A stretch of DNA of 64,000 nucleotides from the NCBI GenBank assembly GCA_017883205.1, contig JADGNZ010000031.1:1-64000 (forward strand), read 5' to 3'. Under the pieces are notes generated by a model. That model saw only the letters and a list, made by a program, of their open reading frames with translations. It did no database searches and was not told the DNA's origin. This stretch comes from Thermoanaerobaculia bacterium. Its GTDB lineage: Bacteria > Acidobacteriota > Thermoanaerobaculia > Gp7-AA8. The translations under genes and the position numbers were made by a program. Positions 7,665 to 15,321 of this stretch are shown one piece after another. The number at the start of each line of letters is the position of its first letter. The first letter of the stretch is position 1.

Positions 7665-7864
7665 GAGCCGCTTGGGCAGCAGTACGGGGCTGCCATTCGG
7701 CAGCACGGCACGCTCGGCGATCTTTTCCAGATCTGTACGACGATGACGATCCCGACGTCGGCCCGTCGCTGACGCGATTCGTCGAAGCGCTGATCGGCTC
7801 GCGCAGGACGAAGGCTCTCGACTACCTGCTGACCTCCCCGGCCAACGGTTCTGCCTGCAAACGG
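7665..7864 (+). pseudogene. Middle part of the TIGR02757-family gene, frameshifted
   Basis: Between 7665 and about 7735 one frame reads EPLGQQYGAAIRQHGTLGDL. After a shift the next frame reads DPDVGPSLTRFVEALIG, RRTKALDYLLTSPANGSACK then RKN. TIGR02757 proteins have an RxHGSLGxLF motif, then a LxRFVEALR helix and an LLPSPxxGSACKRLNLFLRW segment, so this is the stretch that should precede the C-terminal half located at 5697-6023. Both halves break at the same Lys-Arg-x-Asn codon. It lacks the N-terminus and is frameshifted, so it is decayed. Apart from this remnant the region 7588-7990 shows nothing else convincing. Confidence 0.75.
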
Positions 7865-7990
7865 AAGAACGCAAGCTCGAGAAAAGGGGTCGGCCGACCT
7901 GAACCCCGTCCGCGGAGGGAGTACGAATGGCCAGGTCAAGCGCCTTTGTCACTCCAACCGGGCACCGTTCTCGCTCTTGCGTCTGCATCC

Positions 7991-8908
7991 ATGGCTGTAC
8001 TGGCTGACGACGCACCTGTCCGGCGACCGATTCTCGGGATCCTCTCGATCCTGCTCCTCTTCATTCTCTACAGGATCTTCGCGGTCTACACGGTCCGCGT
8101 TGGGGAGTGCAGGCCGAAGCCGGTCGATCCCAATGTCCGCATCCTGACGCGCGACGAGGCGGGACGGCTTGTCTCCTTCCCCGAGCGGATCGGCTTTCCG
8201 CTGCAGCGACGGCCGCTCGTCGTCATGACCTACAACATCGAAGGTCATGATGAGCTGTACGACACCGGCCATGCCGCGAAGATCGCGGCCACGATCAAAG
8301 CATTCAGGCCCGACATCGTCGGACTGCAGGAAGTTCACGATCACACCTGGCAGGTGCGCTTCCGCAATCAGTACGAGGAGATCCGGAAGCTGACCGGCAT
8401 GAACGGCTACTTCGGAAGCAGCTTCCGCAGTCTCGGCGGCGATTTCGGCAACGCCATCCTCACGCGCGGCGAGATCGTCTCTGCGGCCGTTCATCCATTG
8501 CCGAGCGTCGGCGAGCCGCGCAGCGTGCTCGAGTCGGTGATCCGAATCGACGGCGCAACGATCAACGTGTACGTAGCGCACCTCACCGCCTGGGCAAGCT
8601 TCAACTCGAAGACCCGCGGGGTGCAGCTCGAGTGTCTGGCGAAGCATGTCCGCACCAGCCGTTATCCCTACCTGTTGCTCGCCGATTTCAACGCGCCGCC
8701 TGAGACACCGGAAGTCACGAAGTTCGAGAAGGAAGACGCCGCCCAGCTTTGCGGGCCGGACATCAAGCTCACGCACCCGTTCCTCGGGCAGCGGATCGAC
8801 TACATCTTTGCGGACTGGGGATGGCGCGTCGCCCGCACGCGCGCTCCTGCGACCGGCGCGTCCGATCACTATCCCGTCATCGCGGAGCTTTACTGGAGCA
8901 GGAATTGA
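7991..8908 (+). CDS. Membrane-anchored endonuclease/exonuclease/phosphatase (EEP) family protein
   Basis: The product has 305 residues from ATG 7991, chosen because it puts a membrane helix (ILGILSILLLFILYRIFAVY) near the N-terminus. The open frame continues upstream, but that part is the TIGR02757 remnant. EEP motifs are in order: VVMTYNIEG (Asn), VGLQEVHDH (metal-binding Glu), ILTRG, VYVAHLTAW (His/Asn position), YLLLADFNAPPET (Asp-x-Asn), RIDYIFADWGW and ASDHYPVIAEL (catalytic His near the end). It is probably a Mg-dependent phosphodiesterase facing the cell exterior. It is flanked by a hairpin element at 8986-9093. Substrate unknown. Confidence 0.8.
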   Translation: MAVLADDAPVRRPILGILSILLLFILYRIFAVYTVRVGECRPKPVDPNVRILTRDEAGRLVSFPERIGFPLQRRPLVVMTYNIEGHDELYDTGHAAKIAATIKAFRPDIVGLQEVHDHTWQVRFRNQYEEIRKLTGMNGYFGSSFRSLGGDFGNAILTRGEIVSAAVHPLPSVGEPRSVLESVIRIDGATINVYVAHLTAWASFNSKTRGVQLECLAKHVRTSRYPYLLLADFNAPPETPEVTKFEKEDAAQLCGPDIKLTHPFLGQRIDYIFADWGWRVARTRAPATGASDHYPVIAELYWSRN

Positions 8909-8985
8909 GCGAGAGGAAGCGGATCGAGAATACCAGGCGAGGCTCGCAGTTTTAGTAGGGAATTCGTGATCTCGTCACCGCACGA

Positions 8986-9093
8986 TTGTCATTCCGAACC
9001 GGCGAAGCACGGAGAGGAATCCCCCGCCTACCGAGCGCCCTCGTGCATCCTGAGGGGATTCCTCTCCGCGCTTCGCCGGTTCGGAACGACAAC
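8986..9093. repeat. Long inverted repeat, TCATTCCGAAC...GAGAGGAATCCCC type
   Basis: The left arm (8986-9024) reads TTGTCATTCCGAACCGGCG through GGAGAGGAATCCCCC. The right arm (9053-9093) is its near-perfect complement, GGGGATTCCTCTCC through CGCCGGTTCGGAACGACAA. A loop of about 28 bases lies between them. The stem is about 38 bp with a few mismatches. Related words occur in single-arm form at about 59350-59400 and TCATCCTGA...GAAGGACC at 3035-3066. It lies between two plus-strand genes and could stop transcription or be a small non-autonomous element. Confidence 0.7.
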
Positions 9094-9132
9094 ACCTTCG
9101 ACTCGCGAATCCACTAATCTACTGCTCAACCC

Positions 9133-9996
9133 ATGGCCACTCTTCCCGTCGAAGGACGCTGGTCGATCAAGTCTGTCGGTCGCGACAACATCGCGGAGAC
9201 CCTGGCCTTTCTCCGGCGCGATCCATTGATCAACGTTTACCTGATCGCGCGCATCAACGAAGAGCGCTTTGCCTCGTCGACGCAAACAGTGGAGGTGCGC
9301 CATAACCGCGAGATCGTCCTCGTCGCGTCGCTGGCCACGAACATCGTTCTGGCCGGCGATCGCGCGCTATCGCCAGACCTCACCGAGACCGCCATCGCCG
9401 CCATCGCCGACCGGATTCTGACGAAGATGCTGCCGGTGCGCGCAATCATCTCCCCGGCCCATCTCGTGGAACAGCTCTGGGCGCGCCTGCACAACCGGCT
9501 CGATCCCCCGACGGTCGTTCGGATGAATCAGCCGGTTTATGCGATCCGAAGCAGGCTCGACTTTCCCGATCTGAGCGAGGCGCGTTACGCGACCTCGCGT
9601 GATCTCGAGGCGCTCGTTCCCGCGTGTGCCTCGATGCACCTCGAGGAGGTCGGGATCGATCCGCTGGAGCGCGACTCGGCCGGCTATCGCGAGCGCGTCC
9701 GCGAGCTGGTCGAACAGAAGCGCTCGGTAATCCGTATCGTCGACGGGATGATCGCCGCGAAATGTGAGTACTCGGCGGTCACCGACGACATGGTGCAGCT
9801 CATGGGAGTCTGGACGAATCCGCGCCTTCGGCGCCGCGGCCATGCCCGCGCCCTTCTTCGCGAGGTGTGCGGACATCTCGCCCGGAAAGGGAAGACCGTC
9901 ACGCTATTCGTGAACGACTTCAACCTTCCCGCTATCGCCCTTTACGAGTCCCTCGGCTACCAACGGATCGGCATGAATCGCGCCCTGATCTGGTGA
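9133..9996 (+). CDS. GNAT acetyltransferase with N-terminal DUF4081-like domain
   Basis: The product has 287 residues. The C-terminal half (about 150-287) is a GNAT fold with the acetyl-CoA loop VWTNPRLRRRGHARALLREV and the final strand-helix VTLFVNDFNLPAIALYESLG followed by YQRIG, typical of small-molecule or protein N-acetyltransferases. The N-terminal half (FLRRDPLINVYLIARINE onward) resembles DUF4081, which is often fused to GNAT domains. It appears monocistronic. The acceptor substrate cannot be told from sequence. Confidence 0.8.
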   Translation: MATLPVEGRWSIKSVGRDNIAETLAFLRRDPLINVYLIARINEERFASSTQTVEVRHNREIVLVASLATNIVLAGDRALSPDLTETAIAAIADRILTKMLPVRAIISPAHLVEQLWARLHNRLDPPTVVRMNQPVYAIRSRLDFPDLSEARYATSRDLEALVPACASMHLEEVGIDPLERDSAGYRERVRELVEQKRSVIRIVDGMIAAKCEYSAVTDDMVQLMGVWTNPRLRRRGHARALLREVCGHLARKGKTVTLFVNDFNLPAIALYESLGYQRIGMNRALIW

Positions 9997-10086
9997 GCGG
10001 CGGGGAAAAGGGGCCTGAACATTGCACAATTTGACTTTGGCCGGCTGATGCGGCGGAAGGATCGCGTTGCCAGGCTGGAGGTTGAA

Positions 10087-10311
10087 ATGGCGGAGATCGG
10101 TACCGTTAAGTGGTTCAACAACGACAAAGGCTTCGGCTTCATCAAACGTGACACTGGTGAAGACGTGTTCGTTCATCACAGCGCCATACAGGCTCAGGGG
10201 TATCGGACGCTGAACGAAGGCGAGCGCGTCGAGTTCGACGTCAAGCAGGGTCCCAAAGGATTGCAGGCCGAGAACGTCCGCCGTGCGGAAGGCGAACGGA
10301 ACGCCTCCTAA
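10087..10311 (+). CDS. cspA: Cold-shock domain protein
   Basis: The product has 74 residues from ATG 10087, preceded by GGAGG at about 10078; the longer upstream frame is untranslated leader. The RNP1 motif KGFGFIKR and the RNP2-like VFVHHSAI are present along with [10 protein letters not shown], so it is a single OB-fold RNA/ssDNA chaperone of usual length. There are 90 bases between the previous stop and this start, room for a leader as is common for csp genes. It is cytoplasmic. Confidence 0.93.
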   Translation: MAEIGTVKWFNNDKGFGFIKRDTGEDVFVHHSAIQAQGYRTLNEGERVEFDVKQGPKGLQAENVRRAEGERNAS

Positions 10312-10322
10312 GGCCCACCGGC

Positions 10323-10493
10323 CTAGTGCTCAGTCGGCCCGAAACGCGCCATCATGAAGGCTCCGAGGGTGCCGCCCACGGCGAGCGCGGGAAGGGCCTG
10401 TCCCTGCCCTTTGAGCGCCAGCACCAGCGCAGCGAGCCCTCCAGCAACGAGGATGAGCGTCCGGAGTGCGATGTCCTGAAGATCGACTTTCAT
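10323..10493 (-). CDS. Small two-helix membrane protein
   Basis: A 56-residue frame from ATG 10493 reads MKVDLQDIALRTLILVAGGL and continues with two hydrophobic segments (TLILVAGGLAALVLAL and ALAVGGTLGAFMMARF). The frame continues upstream but that part is not protein-like. No Shine-Dalgarno is obvious. It could be a small inner-membrane protein; the family is unknown. Its 3' end lies 12 bases from the end of the cold-shock gene in convergent orientation. Confidence 0.4.
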   Translation of the reverse strand: MKVDLQDIALRTLILVAGGLAALVLALKGQGQALPALAVGGTLGAFMMARFGPTEH

Positions 10494-10682
10494 GATGTGG
10501 GTTGCGGCGATTGGAGCGCCGTTAAGGGTTATTGTAACAGAGAGTCCGGTTGATTGGACCCGAGGTAGACTCCGCTTCAGGGGGAGCGCCTTACGGAACA
10601 CGAACGATGTCCCGCAGATCCCGTCGCATTCATTCAGGCTTGCGTCCGCAGGCGAGCCATATACTGGACTTACCATGTGAAC

Positions 10683-10922
10683 ATGCGGCTCGGCCCACGG
10701 CATATTTCACGCGATGAAATACTCGCCGCGGTGAATTCGTATCAGCTCGTAGAGTCGTACCCGGAAGACAAATATCTTCCAAGCTATCTCATCCTGGCTG
10801 GCGCCAGCTTTCATGTTCTGTTTGCGACCGACATCGAAGAAGACAACGTCCGCGTGGTGACGGCGTATCGACCGGATCCCCGAGAATGGCATCCCGGTCT
10901 GACGATGAGGAGATCCAAATGA
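10683..10922 (+). CDS. DUF4258-family protein, probable toxin of a type II pair
   Basis: The product has 79 residues from ATG 10683 (GTG 10677 is an alternative). The frame RHISRDEILAAVNSYQLVES then YLPSYLILAG, HVLFATDIEED and VRVVTAYRPDPREWHPGLTM matches the small DUF4258 (PF14076) fold, which is related in shape to RelE/MqsR-like nucleases. Its stop overlaps the next start (ATGA), which is a YgiT-type zinc-finger gene, a usual partner. The pair therefore looks like toxin first, antitoxin second, as in mqsRA. Activity is inferred from context. Confidence 0.75.
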   Translation: MRLGPRHISRDEILAAVNSYQLVESYPEDKYLPSYLILAGASFHVLFATDIEEDNVRVVTAYRPDPREWHPGLTMRRSK

Positions 10923-11140
10923 AATGCCGAGTTTGCGGAGGGACGCAGCAACCCACGAATACTGATCTTCCCTTCAAGACCGGAGAACGGTCCATCGTGA
11001 TCCTGAAGTCTCTTCCGGTGCTTCAGTGCCCGCAGTGCCACGAGTACTCGATGGACGATCCGACGTTCCGGAGAGTGGAGGAGATCCTTGCCCATGTCGA
11101 CTCCGGCGCTGAGCTGGAGATCATCCCCTTCGCAGCCTGA
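10919..11140 (+). CDS. YgiT-type zinc-finger protein, probable antitoxin
   Basis: The product has 73 residues from ATG 10919, overlapping the DUF4258 gene by four bases. Two CxxC pairs (MKCRVCGG and LQCPQCHEYS) form the zinc-binding part typical of the MqsA/YgiT N-terminal domain. The C-terminal helix-turn-helix found in MqsA is absent, so it would need another factor to bind DNA, or it acts only by binding the partner. Confidence 0.75.
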   Translation: MKCRVCGGTQQPTNTDLPFKTGERSIVILKSLPVLQCPQCHEYSMDDPTFRRVEEILAHVDSGAELEIIPFAA

Positions 11141-11212
11141 GCTCACCGCAAAGAAACGTCGCGCGCTCCACCGACAACCGACAACGCGCGGCCCGCCAGG
11201 GGCGCGCAATAA

Positions 11213-13174
11213 TCACATTCTTTTCGGCACCGGAATCCCGAGCAACTCCAGCGCCCCCGCCATCGTCCGCCGGAACACCTCGGCGCACACGGCGCGGCGC
11301 TGCCGTTCGTCGGCGTCCTTCTCATTGAGGATGGGGTACTTGTGGTAGAAACTGTTGAACTTCTGCGCGAGCTCGAAGAGGTCGTGGGTGATGATCGACA
11401 GCTCCAGCGCGTCGGTGGCCCTGCGAATCGCGGCCGGGAGCTCGGCGCTGAGCCGCACCAACTCCCACATCTCGTCCGTGAGTCCCTCGGTGAGTGTGAG
11501 CGCGTCGAGCGACGCGTCGTCCAGCCTCGCATCGACATCCCGATCGGCCATCTTGCGGAAAATGTTTTCCACGCGAACGACTGAGTACTGCAGGTACGGC
11601 CCCGAATCGCCTTCGAACGTGAGCGCCTCGTTGAAATCGAAGGCGATGACTTTGTTGCGGCCGTACTTGAGCATGAAGTAACGGAGCGCGGCGACAGCGA
11701 TCTGCTGTCCGAGCTGCTCGATCTCCGCATCGGTCAGCCCTTCGCCGCGGCCCTCGCGCACCGACTCGGAAGCCTTGGTTTGCAGCACGTCGATCAGATC
11801 GTCGGCTTTCACGCCGAGGCCCTTGCGGCCTGACATCTCGATGAACGGCTTCTTTGAGTCTTCTTCGGAGACCTCGATGTCGAGCGCCTTTGCGGTCGCG
11901 GGGGTGAGCGCCACCATTTCGTACGAGAAGTGAATCGACTTCTCCGCCTCGCGTGCGTGACCTAGTTGACGGACGCCTTCCTTCACCACCTTCTGCAGAT
12001 AGGCCTGACGCACATCGATCACGTTGACGACTCTCTGCGCACCGCCGAAGTGCGGCGCGTCGGACGATCCGTCACCGCTCGTCGTCTCCCATAGAACGTG
12101 GCCGTCGGGATAGGTCCAGAACTTCCGGAAGCTGAACGTGCGGTCGAGCAGGCCGAACTTCCAGAGCTGATAGGCGATGTCCTTGCCGGTGTATGTGACC
12201 GTTCCATTCGAGCGCACGAGGATCTTGTCCGGCTCGTTCATCCCCTCGAACTCGGAGGCTTCGTCGAGTTTCATCACCCAGCAGTCTTTGTGTTTGCCTT
12301 CCGTCTCCTGAATCACGGCGCCGCTGGCCTTCAACAACTCGAACGCGCGGTCCCAGAAATGCAGCGCGATGATGTCGCTCTCTTTCGGCAGAAGGTCATA
12401 CGTGATGCCGAGGCGGAGCATCGTGGCGATGTGGCGCTCAACGATTGCTCGGGCAATCGTCGACGCGAATTCGAACGTCTCTCCCTCGTGCCGCTCGATA
12501 TCGTGCAGCGTGTCCCGCCGCCACTGCTGCGCCTCGGGATGCGCCGCGTAGTAGCTGGCCATCTTCGAGTAGACATCCCAGCAGTAGTAGTCGAAGCGGA
12601 CGTTGGGATCGTCGATCATCTGCCGAACGTCGGCGAGCGACTTCGGCTCGAGATGCTGGAAGGCCACGACGACGTCCGCAACCTGCACGCCCGTGTCATC
12701 GATGTAGTTCTGCGTCTCCACGCGATACCCGAGCCACTTCATGCAACGGACGTAGGTGTCGCCGAGGATCGCGTTGCGAAGGTGGCCGATGTGGGCCGCC
12801 TTGTTGGGATTGATATTCGTGTGCTCGACGATGACGCGCTCGCCGGTTGGCGCCGCCGGCGTCATCACGCTTCGAATGTGTGCCGCCGTGAACGCACCGC
12901 GGTCGAATCGGAAGTTCAGATAGCCGGCGCCCTCGACGGTCACCGACTGCACGAACATCGGCAGCGTCAGCCCGTCCACCATCGCCTCGGCGAGCTCGCG
13001 CGGCTTCCGTTTCAGCGCCTTGGCCAGCTCCAGACAAAGCGGCGTAGCCAGATCGCCCATCGCCAGACGCGGCGGCGATTGCAGCACGACGCGATCGATG
13101 GCGTGGCCAAAGAGCGTGAGAACGCGCGAGGTGAGAGTTTCCGTGAGTTGGTCTGTGATTTGTTCGAGGATCAA
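11213..13174 (-). CDS. argS: Arginyl-tRNA synthetase
   Basis: This charges tRNA-Arg in the cytosol. The 653 residues are longer than the usual 550-600. The class I HIGH motif appears in NPNKAAHIGHLRNAILGD (about residues 123-140), the tRNA-binding N-terminal domain precedes it, and a degenerate KMSKS region is seen as EMSGRKGLGVKADDLID. The DALR anticodon-binding domain ends the protein with SGPYLQYSVVRVENIFRK and YHKYPIL. The middle insertion around TYPDGHVLWETTSGDGSSD explains the extra length. Monocistronic; the 5' side carries a word-repeat hairpin shared with gpmI. Confidence 0.97.
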   Translation of the reverse strand: MILEQITDQLTETLTSRVLTLFGHAIDRVVLQSPPRLAMGDLATPLCLELAKALKRKPRELAEAMVDGLTLPMFVQSVTVEGAGYLNFRFDRGAFTAAHIRSVMTPAAPTGERVIVEHTNINPNKAAHIGHLRNAILGDTYVRCMKWLGYRVETQNYIDDTGVQVADVVVAFQHLEPKSLADVRQMIDDPNVRFDYYCWDVYSKMASYYAAHPEAQQWRRDTLHDIERHEGETFEFASTIARAIVERHIATMLRLGITYDLLPKESDIIALHFWDRAFELLKASGAVIQETEGKHKDCWVMKLDEASEFEGMNEPDKILVRSNGTVTYTGKDIAYQLWKFGLLDRTFSFRKFWTYPDGHVLWETTSGDGSSDAPHFGGAQRVVNVIDVRQAYLQKVVKEGVRQLGHAREAEKSIHFSYEMVALTPATAKALDIEVSEEDSKKPFIEMSGRKGLGVKADDLIDVLQTKASESVREGRGEGLTDAEIEQLGQQIAVAALRYFMLKYGRNKVIAFDFNEALTFEGDSGPYLQYSVVRVENIFRKMADRDVDARLDDASLDALTLTEGLTDEMWELVRLSAELPAAIRRATDALELSIITHDLFELAQKFNSFYHKYPILNEKDADERQRRAVCAEVFRRTMAGALELLGIPVPKRM

Positions 13175-13185
13175 GGGGCACTCCG

Positions 13186-13278
13186 ATGAAAGGATGAAGA
13201 TTGAAGGATGAAGGATGAAAGGCGCAGAACGGCTGAACTATTCATCCTTCATCCTTCCGCCTTCATCCTTCAACAACG
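13186..13278. repeat. Word-repeat hairpin (GGATGAAG type) between argS and gpmI
   Basis: The left arm repeats GGATGAAGATTGAAGGATGA (about 13191-13218) and the right arm TTCATCCTTCATCCTTC...CTTCATCCTTC (about 13241-13271), separated by about 25 bases. The right arm runs into the 3' end of gpmI, which therefore ends in residues KDEGGRMKDE encoded by the repeat. Same design as the hairpins at 836 and 42694 but built from a different word. Confidence 0.65.
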
Positions 13279-14794
13279 ACTCGCCCGTCATCTCCTTCGG
13301 CTGGGGGATGCCGAGGATGGCGAGCATGGTCGGCGCGACGTTCTGCAATGACCCGCCGCTCCGAAGTTTGCCGAACTGCTTGTGTGGATCGACGAGGATC
13401 AGCGGCACAGGATTCGTCGTATGCGCCGTGTGTGGCTGGCCGGTGGTCGAGTCGAACATCAGCTCGGCGTTCCCGTGGTCGGCGGTGATCAGCGCAATGC
13501 CATCGATCTTCTCGACCGCGGCAAGGATCCGGTCGACGGCGACGTCCGTGTCGTGCACCGCTTCGATCGCCGCGCTCATGACTCCCGTGTGGCCGACCAT
13601 GTCGGGATTGGCGATATTCATGATGATGACGTCGAACTTCTTCGAGGCCACCGTCTCGACGACCTTGTCCGCCAGTGCGACGACCGACATCTCCGGCTTC
13701 AGATCGTACGTGGCGACCTTCGGAGAGGGAACGAGAATCCGTTCTTCGCCCGGCAATGGCGTATCGGAGCCGCCGTTGAAGAAGAACGTGACGTGTGCGT
13801 ACTTTTCGGTCTCGGCGATGCGGAGCTGTTTGAGGCCCGCGTGCGAGAGGACTTCGCCGAGGTGGTTATTAATCTCCTGCGGCGGGAAGAGCACCGGCAG
13901 CGTCCACTCTTCGCGGTAGGAGTTCATCGTGGCGATCCGCACCTTCGGATGCACGGCACGGTGAAAGCCGTCGAAATCGTCATCCGTGAATGCAGTGACG
14001 ATCTGGCGCATACGGTCCGCGCGGAAGTTGAAGAAAACGACCGCATCGCCGTCTTCCATCCGCCCTTTGTGCGCCCCCTCGGGAGTGAGCACCGAAATCG
14101 GCTCGATGAACTCGTCCGTCACGTTCTGCTCGTAGAAACGACGCACCGTCTCGATCGGGTCCTTTGTCTCGGTGCCGACGCCGAGGGTCATGAGGTCGTA
14201 GCCGCGCTGAACGCGATCCCAGCGTTTGTCGCGATCCATCGTGAAGTAGCGTCCGATGATCGTGGCGATGTGAGCCTCGGGCTTGTTCTTGATGTGCTCG
14301 GCCAGCCGTTCGAGGTATTTCTCCGCGGACTTCGGCGGCGTGTCGCGGCCGTCGAGGATCGCGTGAATGAAGACTTCTTTCGCGCCGAGTGCGATGGCGG
14401 CGTCGATGAGTCCGTGCAGGTGCGTCTGCATCGAATGGACGCCACCGTCGGAGAGGAGCCCGACGAGATGAACCGCTCCTCCCCTTCGTACGAGATCGAC
14501 GAGTGTCTGATTGGTTTCCAGCTCGTGCCGCGCGACTGCGTTGCCGATGCGGACAATGTCCTGATCGACGATCCGGCCGGCACCGATGTTGAGATGCCCC
14601 ACCTCGGAATTGCCCATCTGATCGCGCGGCAGACCGACAGCGCGGCCAGAGGCTTCGAGCGTGGTCCACGAAGAATCCCGAAACAGGCGATCGAAACGCG
14701 GCGTGTCCGCCTGCGCGATGGCGTTGTACTCCGAATCGCTTCGGCAGCCGAAGCCATCGAGCACGATGAGGATGAGGAAGGGGCGGCTGGGCAT
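13238..14794 (-). CDS. gpmI: 2,3-bisphosphoglycerate-independent phosphoglycerate mutase
   Basis: GpmI interconverts 3- and 2-phosphoglycerate in glycolysis. The product has 518 residues from ATG 14794 (MPSRPFLILIVLDGFG). The metal-binding Asp and catalytic Ser are in LDGFGCR and MGNSEVGHLNIGAGR. The phosphatase domain ends with ALITADHGNAE and HTAHTTNPVPLI. The open frame extends upstream but has no similarity. The last ten residues (KDEGGRMKDE) come from the intergenic word repeat and are not part of the normal family end. Confidence 0.95.
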   Translation of the reverse strand: MPSRPFLILIVLDGFGCRSDSEYNAIAQADTPRFDRLFRDSSWTTLEASGRAVGLPRDQMGNSEVGHLNIGAGRIVDQDIVRIGNAVARHELETNQTLVDLVRRGGAVHLVGLLSDGGVHSMQTHLHGLIDAAIALGAKEVFIHAILDGRDTPPKSAEKYLERLAEHIKNKPEAHIATIIGRYFTMDRDKRWDRVQRGYDLMTLGVGTETKDPIETVRRFYEQNVTDEFIEPISVLTPEGAHKGRMEDGDAVVFFNFRADRMRQIVTAFTDDDFDGFHRAVHPKVRIATMNSYREEWTLPVLFPPQEINNHLGEVLSHAGLKQLRIAETEKYAHVTFFFNGGSDTPLPGEERILVPSPKVATYDLKPEMSVVALADKVVETVASKKFDVIIMNIANPDMVGHTGVMSAAIEAVHDTDVAVDRILAAVEKIDGIALITADHGNAELMFDSTTGQPHTAHTTNPVPLILVDPHKQFGKLRSGGSLQNVAPTMLAILGIPQPKEMTGESLLKDEGGRMKDE

Positions 14795-14805
14795 TGGTGT
14801 GGGTG

Positions 14806-14990
14806 TCGTTTGTCGGGAGTCGGGGGTCGGAGAGAGAACCTCCGAATCGCGATTACTCGCGCGTGACCCGGGATGCGCGACGATATCAAAAGCGGGTGTC
14901 GGGCGTCGGAGTAACAGGACGTGGTCATCGCGAAGAACGGAGCCAAGGTCCGCGTTACGACTCCCGACCCCCGACCAGCGACTCCCGCAC
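14806..14990. repeat. Word-repeat hairpin (GTCGGGAGTCGGGGGTCGG type) upstream of gpmI
   Basis: The left arm is near 14808-14833 (GTCGGGAGTCGGGGGTCGG), a middle copy GTGTCGGGCGTCGGAGT is at about 14899-14914, and the complementary right arm CGACTCCCGACCCCCGACC plus CGACTCCCGC is at 14959-14988. The same word type occurs at 31542-31622. It fills the divergent gap between gpmI and the DUF4177-like gene, so it lies in a likely promoter region. Confidence 0.6.
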
Positions 14991-15040
14991 TCTGCTACAC
15001 TTTCCGTACAGCATTCAGCACCGCGGGAGGGGGCGGACCC

Positions 15041-15238
15041 ATGAAGACCTGGGAGTACAAGATCATCAACGTCCGGTCGGAGAATTACTCGATGGATCCG
15101 CGGCGCGCCGAAGAGTTGAATCGTCTGGGCGACGACGGATGGGAGCTGGTCAGCATCACATCCATCAATTTCAAGACCGGCGCGACCGATCACATCGGCA
15201 TGGTCTTCAAGCGTGAGAAACAGCAACCGCACGCCTAG
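15041..15238 (+). CDS. Small DUF4177-like protein
   Basis: The product has 65 residues from ATG 15041, preceded by GGGAGGGGGCGG. The pattern MKTWEYKIINV, then EELNRLGDDGWELVSIT and a strand with MVFKREK matches small DUF4177 (PF13783) proteins, where the W-E-Y and G-x-x-G-W-E-L-V motifs are fixed. Function is unknown. It stands alone and is divergent from gpmI. Confidence 0.75.
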   Translation: MKTWEYKIINVRSENYSMDPRRAEELNRLGDDGWELVSITSINFKTGATDHIGMVFKREKQQPHA

Positions 15239-15321
15239 TTCCGCGCGTCGCCAGCCGCTCTCGTCCCCGTCAGCGAAGTTCTTCTGCTACAGTTCTTCGT
15301 AATCAATCGGAGTGAGAGCCC

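Noticed and set aside
7646-8908. A 420-residue EEP protein starting at 7646
   Set aside because: The first 115 codons are the TIGR02757 remnant that happens to be in frame. The EEP protein with its membrane helix fits a start at 7991.
12098-13189. Long plus-strand ORF opposite argS
   Set aside because: Antisense shadow of arginyl-tRNA synthetase.
13382-14866. Long plus-strand ORF opposite gpmI
   Set aside because: It is the antisense shadow of a clear phosphoglycerate mutase gene in GC-rich DNA. Its protein has no motif.
14795-15232. N-terminal extension of gpmI to 15232
   Set aside because: The extension runs through the word-repeat hairpin and the opposite strand of the DUF4177-like gene and has no family similarity.
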